Shown here one piece after another: positions 23,975 through 31,664 of a stretch of 52,576 nt of DNA. Source of the stretch: Phycisphaerae bacterium (lineage in GTDB: Bacteria; Planctomycetota; Phycisphaerae; UBA1845; Fen-1342); contig JANQNU010000050.1 in NCBI GenBank assembly GCA_028279405.1, forward strand, positions 1 to 52,576, in the 5' to 3' direction. The notes beneath the pieces were generated by a model that was given only the letters and a program-made list of their open reading frames with translations, was not told where the DNA came from and searched no databases. A program made the translations under genes and the position numbers. Each line of letters begins with the position of its first letter. The first letter of the stretch is position 1.

Positions 23975-26230
23975 GTGGACGTTTTCCAGGCTCCGTCGAG
24001 GGGTGTGGTGCGCGACGTGCGAGCTTCATCTCGGTTGCTGTTCAGTGTCATCGCCGCGATTGCGTGCGCGTCGGGCGCGGGCGCCGGCGCGCAAACGCCG
24101 CCTGAGCAGTCCTGGATCGATCGGCTTTCAGGCGCCACCTCCGACGCAGCGCGGGATGCTGTTCTCGATGATCTGATACGTACGACCGATAACCCCATTC
24201 CGGCCGTGCGCGCGATTCTGACGAGCGATCGGGCCGATTGGCGGGTTCCGCTTGCCGTTCGTCTCTGGCGCGATCCGGAAGCGATGCGGCCTGCGTACGT
24301 TGATCCGCTGATCCGGATGTTGTTTTCGGCCGAGGAAGCCGAACGAACGGCGTCGGCGAGGGCGTTGTCGATCGAGCCGGGTTGCCTCGATCGGCTGGTA
24401 GCGATTGCCGACCAGGCGCAAAACCCGGTCGCCGCACGCCGGGCGGCAACTCGCGCTCTGGGGTGGATCGGCACGCGCTCGGCAGCCGAGCAGTTGGTGC
24501 GCGGTGTGGGTTCGGGATCGGATGGCGCACTGGTTGCAACGCGGCTCGAGGCACTGCAGGCATTCACCCATCGACGGCTGACGACGGTCGAGCACGTGGA
24601 GCGCTGGTGGCAGGACGCCGGCGGGTTGTCCGAAGCGGCTTGGCAGCGCCGACAGGTGGCGCGGGCGGCGCGGGAAACGCGTGCGCTGCGCGATCGTCAC
24701 CAGACGACAATTCGTCGGCTTGTGGCGACCTTGCGCGAAAACTACCTTCGTATACCGGAAAGCGAGCGGTTCCAGGCCCTCCAGGGGTTCGTCACCGACA
24801 CGCTTCCCGAGGTTCGGCTGCTGGGTCTGGAGTTGATCCAGATCCTCGTCGGCGAGGGACAGACGATCGAAGCCGCGCTGGGCAGCGCGATGCATGAGTT
24901 GTTGCGCGACGCGGATTCGCGCGTCAGGGCCGCAGCGGTGCGGGCGATGGTCACGACGCGCAACCCGACGAACGCCGACCGATTCCGTCAGATGTTGGCG
25001 AATGAGGGCAATGCGCCGGTCCGTCTTGCGCTGATCAACGCGCTCGGCTACATCGGGGACGAGTCAGCCGTCGCCCCATTGCTGGCATTGGTTGGAAGCG
25101 ATGACGCCGAAGCGGCCGAGGCGGTCTCCGCGCTAGGGCGACTGATCGAGCGCGACGTCGCGCGTGTGGATTCGCGGGAGCGCATCGGGCAAGCACTGGT
25201 TGCCTGGATCGATCGGCACCCGGAGTCTACAAACGGTATCTATGAGCGGGTCTTGATAGCGCTAGGGGCGCTGCGAAGTCCCGACTCCTTCGAGCGCCTG
25301 GTGGCGGCGCTGCAGTCGCCGTCTGCGGGCGCGCAGTTGGCAGCTATTCGCGGGTTGGCGGTGTTCGGTGATCCGCGTGCTGTGGATGCGGTGGCGTCCG
25401 TCGTGGACAGTCCGGACGTTGGGGTGCGCCGCGCAGCGATCGAGCTGCTGGCACAACAGGGCCAGCGGGACGCGCATCTTGACGCATTGTGGCGGCATGC
25501 GTTCGCCGGTGTCGAGCCTGAGGAGACGATTCGGCGGCCGGCTTGGGAGGGCGCTTTGCGGTTGCTGAAGACCAGGCCGATCGACGTCGTCCTGGCCCGG
25601 CTCGACCAGCTGCCGGCGCCGGAGGACACGAACGGACGAGCAATCACGCTGCTCCGTACGGCGGAGGCCGTGCTTGCAGGCCGTGAGTTGACGGTGGCGG
25701 AGCAACGCGCACGCGGCGAGTTGCGGACGAGACTCGCGCGCCGCCTGGCGCGCACCGGTAGTGCCGAGGATGCGATCGCAACCTATCGGGCGGCGTTGGC
25801 CGATTTTCATGCGGCGGCGCCGGAGAACGTATCGGAGACCGGGGCGCAACTTGTCGTTCTGGCGATCGAATCGGGACGCTACAACGATGAGTTGGTCGAT
25901 GCGTTGCGCGCCGGCAACCCGCCGTTGGATGCCAACGTGGTGTGGAACAAAATTGCGCTACGCTTCGAAGAACTTCGAGCGCGGCAGGAGACAGAGGCCG
26001 CCCGGCGGTTGCTCGAGGCGTTCCGCGGGCGACCCCCGGTTGCGCTTCCCGCTGATGTCGCGTCCAAGACTGACGCGTTGCTCGCGGCTTTGCCGGCTCC
26101 CAAGCCGCCGACCTCTCAGCCCGCCGCCACGACCCAACCTGTTTCACCGACCGATGTCGTCGAGCAACCGGCGGCACGTGGCGCCGCTGGTCCGACCAAT
26201 GACGAGCGTGAGCCGGAAGCGGTCGATTGA
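23975..26230 (+). CDS. Exported HEAT-repeat protein
   Basis: Up to 751 residues. A signal-like segment (RLLFSVIAAIACASGAGAGAQ) is followed by many HEAT/PBS-lyase-type helical repeats from about 60 to 520, such as SRVRAAAVRAMVTTRNP, ESAVAPLLALVGSDDAEAAE and AQLAAIRGLAVFGDPRAVDA. A coiled or TPR-like tail and a Pro/Thr/Gln-rich end follow. It is probably a periplasmic scaffold. The exact start is unclear: GTG codons at 23975 and several nearer 24005-24020 are in frame. It is divergent from the PEP-CTERM gene; the 320-bp gap carries a TATATT box at 23833-23838. No enzyme motif is visible. Confidence 0.75.
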   Translation: MDVFQAPSRGVVRDVRASSRLLFSVIAAIACASGAGAGAQTPPEQSWIDRLSGATSDAARDAVLDDLIRTTDNPIPAVRAILTSDRADWRVPLAVRLWRDPEAMRPAYVDPLIRMLFSAEEAERTASARALSIEPGCLDRLVAIADQAQNPVAARRAATRALGWIGTRSAAEQLVRGVGSGSDGALVATRLEALQAFTHRRLTTVEHVERWWQDAGGLSEAAWQRRQVARAARETRALRDRHQTTIRRLVATLRENYLRIPESERFQALQGFVTDTLPEVRLLGLELIQILVGEGQTIEAALGSAMHELLRDADSRVRAAAVRAMVTTRNPTNADRFRQMLANEGNAPVRLALINALGYIGDESAVAPLLALVGSDDAEAAEAVSALGRLIERDVARVDSRERIGQALVAWIDRHPESTNGIYERVLIALGALRSPDSFERLVAALQSPSAGAQLAAIRGLAVFGDPRAVDAVASVVDSPDVGVRRAAIELLAQQGQRDAHLDALWRHAFAGVEPEETIRRPAWEGALRLLKTRPIDVVLARLDQLPAPEDTNGRAITLLRTAEAVLAGRELTVAEQRARGELRTRLARRLARTGSAEDAIATYRAALADFHAAAPENVSETGAQLVVLAIESGRYNDELVDALRAGNPPLDANVVWNKIALRFEELRARQETEAARRLLEAFRGRPPVALPADVASKTDALLAALPAPKPPTSQPAATTQPVSPTDVVEQPAARGAAGPTNDEREPEAVD

Positions 26231-26366
26231 GCGACTGATCAGTCTCACAGTCGGATTCAAATGCCACCCGCCGCGCACAATGCGCGACGGATGGCGCCCG
26301 AGGCATCCCTGCCGAAAGCGTTACGCGAGCGCACCGTGTCGGGCGCGCGGTCTCGCGTCTGGAGTG

Positions 26367-26480
26367 TTAGAGGTTGGGGAAAATCTGGCCCAACAGATCG
26401 TTGAGGAAGGGGACGAGCGCGTCGGAGAAGAATCCCTCGATCACGCCGACGATTGCGGAAAAAAGCTGTTCGAAAAACAT
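26367..26480 (-). CDS. 37-residue small amphipathic protein
   Basis: A reading frame with a good ribosome site (AAGGAGT, eight bases before ATG 26480) encodes MFFEQLFSAIVGVIEG, then FFSDALVPFLND, then LLGQIFPNL. It is rich in Phe/Leu/Ile/Val with four acidic and no basic residues; two short amphipathic or membrane-associating helices are likely. It lies 107 bp downstream of the ACP-FGE gene on the same strand and could be the last cistron. It is not a standard toxin by any motif I know, since toxins of this kind are usually basic. Small leader-less lipoproteins of this style occur elsewhere in the window (31278-31460). Coding status rests on the ribosome site and the frame. Confidence 0.55.
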   Translation of the reverse strand: MFFEQLFSAIVGVIEGFFSDALVPFLNDLLGQIFPNL

Positions 26481-26587
26481 CGTGCGACTCCTTGTAGCAA
26501 ACCTCTGCGTCGCCCGGCCTCACCATGCTAGGCAGGGGGTCAAGGGTGTCCCGGGGCTTTTTGCGCCGCGGTCTCGCAGAAAAGCGA

Positions 26588-27859
26588 CTAATTGAGGGCA
26601 CGTACGCAGCGGAATCCGAGGCATCGTCCGCGAGCGGCCGGTGGACGACCGCGCCGATAGGAGCTGCGGGCTAGCGATGGACCGCCGACCCAACTTCCGC
26701 CGCGCTCGCTGCGGATTCCGCTTGGGGCGGCATTGAGTGGATTGTCGCGGCGTGCGTCGGCGGACGTGTAGAAGGTCTCGTCGTACCAGTCGCGACACCA
26801 ATGCCAGACGTTGCCGGCCATGTGGTTCATGCCGAATGGGGATTGTCCGAGCGGCGCGTTCACGGATACCAGCGGCAGCGTTTCGGCCGTGTAGGTCTGC
26901 CCGGGTCGGTGACGCGCGACGTTGGCGCGCGTCGCTGTCGGCGGTTCGTCGCCCCACGGGTAGCGTTGCCAACGCGCGCCGCGGGCTGCGTATTCCCACT
27001 GCGCTTCCGTCGGCAGAAAGCGCGCGTCATCGACATCCTTCGCTTGAAACCGCGACCAGTCGTCTCCGTGCGCCCACAAGGCGTACGCGTTCGCGCCGTA
27101 CCACGAAACCAGCATCATCGGCCAGGTCTCGCTGCCTGGGATTGGCGACCATCGTCCTTCTCGGTGGGTCAGCAGCACGTGCGGACGTCGCACGTCGTCG
27201 TCGTCGAGGATGAACCAGGTGCGCAACAACGCGTCGTCGATCGGGCCGACCGAGTTCAGGAATCGAGCGTACGCCGACGTCGACACGGGCTCGGCGTCGA
27301 TCCGGAACGCGTCAAGCATGACGCGTCGTGCCGGTCGTTCGTCGGACGCGCCGACTTCGTCGCTACCCAACTCGACCTCTGCAGCCGGAATTCGCACGCA
27401 ACACATCCCATCGCGGCGCCGTCGTTCGACACGGTCGTTCAAGCGCTCATACGGTTGATCATCGTCGTCCGTCGTCATCGGTTCATAGCGGCCGCTGAGC
27501 TGCGTGAACGGCAGGGGGCGGTTACCGGCGGCCTGGCGCGACGGTGCGCTCCATTTGTGCTCGGGCCGACCCGTTCCGTATTGCATATGGACGAGCTCCG
27601 CGAGGTCGCGCACGCGGAACGGCGTGCGGGTGAAGACCGCCTTGAACGCAGAGCCGTGGGAGCGGTCGCTCAGATCGACGTCGAACGCTTCCTCGAGTTC
27701 CAGCATCAGGTCGAGGATATCGAGGCTGTCCAGCCCAAGGTCCTCGACGAGCCGACTCTCCGGGTGAACGCGGCTCTCACGCAGCGCGGACGATTCGCAG
27801 AGCACGCGAATCACGTGTCGTTCAATCGTTCCAAGATCCGGACGCGTCTGTAGTGGCAT
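26588..27859 (-). CDS. Acyl carrier protein fused to FGE/SUMF1-like domain
   Basis: 423 residues. Residues 1-85 are an acyl/peptidyl carrier domain, with the phosphopantetheine site LGLDSLDILDLMLELEEAF (Ser45). A variable linker (about 90-145) includes TDDDDQPYERLND. The C-terminal 270 residues have the formylglycine-generating-enzyme (SUMF1) fold: PVSTSAYARFLNSVG, LPTEAQWEYAARG, the MAGNVWHWCRDWYDE block, GGSWVGG and CLGFRCVRALN. The FGE catalytic cysteine pair expected after GGSW is absent (Gly and Ser/Arg instead), so oxidase activity is doubtful. Of the two adjacent ATGs (27862, 27859) the second is better spaced from GGAGG. No polyketide or fatty-acid genes are adjacent. It is a possible tailoring or sensory module. 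Confidence 0.85.
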   Translation of the reverse strand: MPLQTRPDLGTIERHVIRVLCESSALRESRVHPESRLVEDLGLDSLDILDLMLELEEAFDVDLSDRSHGSAFKAVFTRTPFRVRDLAELVHMQYGTGRPEHKWSAPSRQAAGNRPLPFTQLSGRYEPMTTDDDDQPYERLNDRVERRRRDGMCCVRIPAAEVELGSDEVGASDERPARRVMLDAFRIDAEPVSTSAYARFLNSVGPIDDALLRTWFILDDDDVRRPHVLLTHREGRWSPIPGSETWPMMLVSWYGANAYALWAHGDDWSRFQAKDVDDARFLPTEAQWEYAARGARWQRYPWGDEPPTATRANVARHRPGQTYTAETLPLVSVNAPLGQSPFGMNHMAGNVWHWCRDWYDETFYTSADARRDNPLNAAPSGIRSERGGSWVGGPSLARSSYRRGRPPAARGRCLGFRCVRALN

Positions 27860-27954
27860 CATGATCCTCCCTACGTGGCGGGATACCAATAGAGCTATCC
27901 CCCGGTACGACGAGCTTCGCGTACGGTTCGAGAACGACCTTGCGCGTCGGGAAA

Positions 27955-28869
27955 CTACGGCCGACCGAGGATCGGCGGGCTCGTCCAGGGCAGATTTCCG
28001 TACCAGGTGCCGACAGAGTTGGCCTGGAGCTTGCCGTGCGCGTTCCGGCTCACCTCGAGCGTCTGTCCGCTACCGGCGAAGATTGCCTGGTGCACGCCAG
28101 TTCGTACTTCAATGTAACCCTCCTGTCGCTTGATGCGCAGGATCGGCTGCTTCGAATCGCGGCGGAGACCGATCTTAAAATTGCTCACATCGATCGTGCC
28201 ATCGGGAAGCACTTTCGCATCGTGCGGCAGGAACGGCGGCGGCGCCGTTCGCACGAAATCGACCAACTCAATCGTCTCTTGCTCAGAGACGCCTACGGGC
28301 ACGGGGAACGGCAGATGTGATTCCCGCGGAACAACGATCGGTCCGCTGAATGGCTGATTGGCCGGTGAAACGTGCCAATAAGTACGCGGCGGCGGCGGTC
28401 CGGGCGCAGGCTGGTTTGGCTGAAGCTTCTCTCGCATTTTCTCGATGATCGGGTCCGGCGGGCCGTTGTCCCGGACAAAATGCCCCTTGCAGAGCCGCGC
28501 GGATCGCTCGTGCGGCTCGAAGAAGACGGTCACATTGATGTGCTCCCGACCGTCACCCCATCCGAAGCTGGAATGCTGGTAGATGAACCAAGGCCGGTAC
28601 TGATCGCCATATCGCGCGCGAACGCGCTCGAGAACACTCGCGACTTGCTGCGGCGTTAGCGCGGGTTGCTTCATTCGTCGACTGCGCTCAGCCTGTACCA
28701 GCGGGATTGCTACCTCCGACGGCCCGGCAGGCACCATCACCTTACCGGTGAACGGAATGTGGATGACGATCGGTACTGGTTTGATCGTGGGTTCACCCGC
28801 GGGCAGGTTGCCGACGAACATACCGAACAGAGCAGATGAGCCCATTATTCGAACGACGGTCTTGATCAT
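27955..28869 (-). CDS. Unknown exported protein
   Basis: 304 residues. The N-terminus MIKTVVRIMGSSALFGMFVG resembles a signal peptide (cut near ...PAGE, about 22-24). GGGGAG precedes ATG 28869. The first third has the aromatic segment YRPWFIYQHSSFGWGDGREH, a middle FEPHERSARLCKGHF, then a proline-rich linker (QPNQPAPGPPPP) and a C-terminal region repeating acidic and hydrophobic strands (FKIGLRRDSK, RIKRQEGYIEVRTG). No family is recognised. It precedes the ACP-FGE gene by 95 bp and may be co-transcribed. A perfect TATAAT lies 36 bp upstream of the start. Confidence 0.65.
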   Translation of the reverse strand: MIKTVVRIMGSSALFGMFVGNLPAGEPTIKPVPIVIHIPFTGKVMVPAGPSEVAIPLVQAERSRRMKQPALTPQQVASVLERVRARYGDQYRPWFIYQHSSFGWGDGREHINVTVFFEPHERSARLCKGHFVRDNGPPDPIIEKMREKLQPNQPAPGPPPPRTYWHVSPANQPFSGPIVVPRESHLPFPVPVGVSEQETIELVDFVRTAPPPFLPHDAKVLPDGTIDVSNFKIGLRRDSKQPILRIKRQEGYIEVRTGVHQAIFAGSGQTLEVSRNAHGKLQANSVGTWYGNLPWTSPPILGRP

Positions 28870-28904
28870 GACACTCCCCTGACACATGCGTCTGTTGCCA
28901 ATGC

Positions 28905-28910
28905 ATTATA
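28905..28910 (-). promoter_or_regulatory. -10-like box (TATAAT)
   Basis: TATAAT on the minus strand, 35 bp before ATG 28869. A good -35 at 17 bp is not present (only a partial match), so this is a single-element call. Confidence 0.3.
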
Positions 28911-29019
28911 CGCCTCGCCAAGTGGCCGGGTGCGGGGGGAAACGCAATGACGACTCCCGCGGATCGAACCGAGGTGCGGTCCCGCTGGCGTATTGCATAC
29001 GACACTGGTATCGCTAGAA

Positions 29020-29841
29020 CTACCACCGGATCGGGATGAGCCATTGGTGCATGGGTAGGCCAACATACTCCACCGCAGCTCCATAGATGCACCATAACAG
29101 CAGCCAGACGACCAGCGATCGTATCCAGAACAGGATGGTCTTGTTTGCCCCGCGTTGGCGCGCAACGAAGACAATGGTCAGTGCGACAGTCCAGCTCAGT
29201 ATTTGTAGACGGAATACGAAGAGCCTGGCGTCTTGAAACTCGAAGAACAACGAGCGCATCGCATCTCGCTCCAGGAAGCTGGACAGGGCGAGCTCCGGTG
29301 GACCATAGACCACCTCCGTTAGCATCACCGCGGACGTATAGCCGCCGACGACGAGCCAGAAGAGGAACGAATGCCCCCAGTGTCGATCCGACACGATCCA
29401 GCTTTGTCGATCGAGCGTTGCCAAGATGACGGACTGAGCCACGATGCATGCGAGGGCTGCACTCCACCATACGACAAAAAAAGCCCATCCAGTGACAAGT
29501 GTCGCACGCGTGACGAGCGTGCCGGCGAAGCAGATCAGTCCGAATGCGGCGCCGTGCCGGAAGCTGTAGCCGGCGGTGACCCTGCGAGCAAACACCCAGG
29601 GTCGAACAAGTACGTTGAAGCAGGTGATGAAGAACGCCGGTATTCGACGCCAGCCCGTGGCGGACTCGAACGCGAGGCGTTCATGAGTGCGTTGCAACTG
29701 CTCTCGCGAGTACGTTTGGCCGCACTCCGGGCAGCGTAACGTTGGTAAGCCGTGAAGATCGTATTCGCAGTCCGGACACCGCCAATGCTCGAGGGCATCG
29801 TTCACGGCGGGAACGGAATCAAGCACCGCGGGATCGTTCAT
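29020..29841 (-). CDS. Zinc-ribbon multi-pass membrane protein
   Basis: 273 residues starting MNDPAVLDS. The zinc ribbon is CPDCEYDL (about 22) and CPECGQTY (about 38). At least six hydrophobic segments follow (PAFFITCFNVLVRPWVFARRV, FGLICFAGTLVTRATLV, FVVWWSAALACIVAQSVILA, FLFWLVVGGYTSAVML, LSWTVALTIVFVA, SLVVWLLLWCIYGAAVEYV). It resembles, at the N-terminus, the 152-residue protein at 4987-5445. ATG 29841 lies 17 bp after the PhyH stop, with GAGG upstream, so the two may be co-transcribed. Function unknown; such zinc ribbons may hold metal or protein partners. Confidence 0.75.
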   Translation of the reverse strand: MNDPAVLDSVPAVNDALEHWRCPDCEYDLHGLPTLRCPECGQTYSREQLQRTHERLAFESATGWRRIPAFFITCFNVLVRPWVFARRVTAGYSFRHGAAFGLICFAGTLVTRATLVTGWAFFVVWWSAALACIVAQSVILATLDRQSWIVSDRHWGHSFLFWLVVGGYTSAVMLTEVVYGPPELALSSFLERDAMRSLFFEFQDARLFVFRLQILSWTVALTIVFVARQRGANKTILFWIRSLVVWLLLWCIYGAAVEYVGLPMHQWLIPIRW

Positions 29842-29858
29842 GAGCGGCCTCGCGCGAT

Positions 29859-30671
29859 TCAGGGCGAATAGAGGATCGGGTTGAGCGGGTCGTCCATGAT
29901 CTCCCCGGGCTGCGTCGTCGGCGAGAACGCCTCCCAATCGACACGTTGCGTGTCGGTCATGTCCACGCTGAGACGCATGTCCGCGTCCATGTAAATGACA
30001 GTATGGACTTTGCGCGGTTGTTCAGTCTGGTTGGCACCGGCGCGGTGCAGTGTCCAGCCGAGATGGAAGCTGACGTCGCCGAGTGCGAAGGGTGCAGCGA
30101 TTTCCTCGATCTCACGCTCCTGCACGGCACGCGCGATGATCCGGTCCGACTCCTCGGAGATCGCTACGTTGCGCGCGATGTCGAACCGATGGCTGCTGCG
30201 ACCAAAGCTGAGCGGTCCCATATCGACCGGGACTGCCTGGAACGGGATCCACGCCGTCACGCTACGATCGCTGGCCATCGGCCAATATTGCTGGTCGACG
30301 TGCCAGAACGTCGAGCCGCCGCCGGGCTCCTTGTAGAGCGCCTGGTCGTGCCATAGACGCACGCCCGCAACATCGAGCAATTCCGCCGCGATCCGCGCCA
30401 GACGCCGACTGAACGTCAGTTCCCGCGCGAGTGTGCTCCGCTGCCAGACCTGCGCGATCTGGATGAACGCGCGATGGTACGCGTCGCGATCGGCGAGCGG
30501 CGTATCCTTGTGCGGGTTGGCTTCGAGCGTGATTCGTGTGATCTCGCGATCATATGGCGCGAGCGTATCAGCATCGAACACGTTCGGCAGTTGGATGAAG
30601 CCGTCGGCGCGAAACTGCGCGATTTGCTCGGCGGTGAGCGGATACGGAGTGTCAAGAGCGCTCATGGACAC
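29859..30671 (-). CDS. Phytanoyl-CoA dioxygenase family (PhyH) oxygenase
   Basis: Fe(II)/2-oxoglutarate oxygenase of the PhyH group, about 270 residues. The iron ligands are His and Asp in FWHVDQQYW and the distal His in LGWTLHRAGANQT, with the 2-oxoglutarate-binding Arg just after (PRKVHTV). The N-terminal block LTAEQIAQFRADGFIQLPNVF is typical. AGGAGT at 30679-30684 is seven bases from GTG 30671 and thirteen from ATG 30665; I took GTG, and ATG would shorten by two residues. The substrate is unknown. The longer upstream frame reads through intergenic repeats and is not real. Confidence 0.88.
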   Translation of the reverse strand: MSMSALDTPYPLTAEQIAQFRADGFIQLPNVFDADTLAPYDREITRITLEANPHKDTPLADRDAYHRAFIQIAQVWQRSTLARELTFSRRLARIAAELLDVAGVRLWHDQALYKEPGGGSTFWHVDQQYWPMASDRSVTAWIPFQAVPVDMGPLSFGRSSHRFDIARNVAISEESDRIIARAVQEREIEEIAAPFALGDVSFHLGWTLHRAGANQTEQPRKVHTVIYMDADMRLSVDMTDTQRVDWEAFSPTTQPGEIMDDPLNPILYSP

Positions 30672-30748
30672 GGCAGCGACTCCTTTTCGCGCAGGGTACC
30701 GCGCCGTGATGCGCGCGAGCAAGCAAAGGGGGGCGCCGACCTCACCAA

Positions 30749-30896
30749 GTTGCGAAAGGGAGCTTGGTTCCGCTCGCTTGCGCTCGCGGCTCGCAATCGG
30801 CGTCCCCTGGTCTCCTCGGACGCACACAACGAGCCCGGAGCGCGAGCGACGGGTTACCGGCGGGCGAGACGCCCGCCCCACCCTCGAAGGGTGGGG
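30749..30896. repeat. Composite intergenic hairpin-repeat block
   Basis: The block contains the GGGAGCTTGG / CGCTCGC unit (30758-30790), GAGCCCGGAGCGCGAGCG (30831-30848), the perfect hairpin GGCGGGCG-AGA-CGCCCGCC (30859-30877), and an overlapping CCCCACCC-TCGAA-GGGTGGGG hairpin (30876-30896). Units match blocks at 4.8, 12.5-12.9 and 48.7-48.8 kb. The gap 30672-31277 shows no convincing gene. Confidence 0.7.
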
Positions 30897-30997
30897 CACC
30901 TCGCGACCCGCCGATGCTTCCTATGGCAATCCTGGCAAGAGGGTGGCACTGGCGCTTTCGCACGAAGCTGAGTAGCGGGGGCTGACTGGGCCTTTCT

Positions 30998-31031
30998 GGG
31001 TGGCACTGGCGGCTTGTCCGCCAGTGTTCGG
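30998..31031. repeat. CACTGGCGG hairpin repeat, single copy
   Basis: GGGTGGCA followed by CACTGGCGG-CTTGT-CCGCCAGTG (31004-31026) and TTCGG. It is the same unit as at 12676 and 48581. A degraded opposite end (GTGCCACCC, about 31099) suggests an originally paired element. Confidence 0.7.
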
Positions 31032-31277
31032 AACGCGCGTAAGTCAAGCTCCGCGTTCTTCGGTCCTGGAGCGCCCTGAACACCGATAGCAACGACCCGT
31101 GCCACCCGGAACGCACGCTGAGAACCGGGTAGGGATCGCACTCCTCGAAAGAACGCGTCAATGTGAGAACGAGGGGAGTCGGTGCGTTCCTGAAAGGGAA
31201 CGCACCCTACACGTGCTGAAGAGAAACACTACGGCCCCGGACCGCGAGCCAGGGCTCGATAGTGGGACCGTTGCCCC

Positions 31278-31460
31278 TTAGGCCGCTCCGGCCGCGGTGA
31301 TTGCGGTGTTGACGGCGGTCGTCAGCGCGGTGGTCAACACCGTTTGCAGGATCGACGCCAACTGCTGGTCGCTCAGCGGACAACCCGCGAACTGCGGCAG
31401 AATCGCGCCGGCCGAGAGGTACATCACCATCCATCGTCGTCGGAAGTACTTCCGGGTCAT
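31278..31460 (-). CDS. Small lipoprotein-like protein, 60 aa
   Basis: MTRKYFRRRWMVMYLSAG gives a basic n-region and hydrophobic core, then a lipobox-like FAGC (Cys21 or so), then a short mature part with alternating Thr/Ala and small residues (QTVLTTALTTAVNTA). The frame opens at 31508, but ATG 31460 has GAGG eight bases upstream. It could be a membrane-anchored small protein; no family assigned. It lies in the 204-bp gap downstream of nusA on the same strand. Confidence 0.5.
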   Translation of the reverse strand: MTRKYFRRRWMVMYLSAGAILPQFAGCPLSDQQLASILQTVLTTALTTAVNTAITAAGAA

Positions 31461-31664
31461 CTCAACATCCTCGCTTTGTTGGGTCCAGGCGGCCATGCCT
31501 GCAACCATAATCCCACTACGATCCCGTGCCCTTCGACACGCTGACAGCAGATGGTCACCGAAAAGCCGAGGATGCTCAAGAGGGCGCCGAAAACGCGTCG
31601 GCGCTCCATGCCAGGCTTGCTCGTCCCCAGCCCGGGGCCCTCGCGATTGTCGGGTACTGCCGCT

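Noticed and set aside
28921-29019. Possible tRNA-like segment (GGTTCGATCC on the minus strand)
   Set aside because: No acceptor stem or anticodon arm could be drawn around it.
31089-31104. Sigma-54-like element on the minus strand (TGGCAC-N6-TTGC)
   Set aside because: Spacer is one base too long and it lies in a repeat remnant.
31457-31609. 50-codon minus-strand frame (MERRRVFGALLSILGFS...) overlapping the small lipoprotein start
   Set aside because: Hydrophobic start looks signal-like but no ribosome site is present, and a GCGCCGA/TCGGCGC hairpin overlaps the start region.
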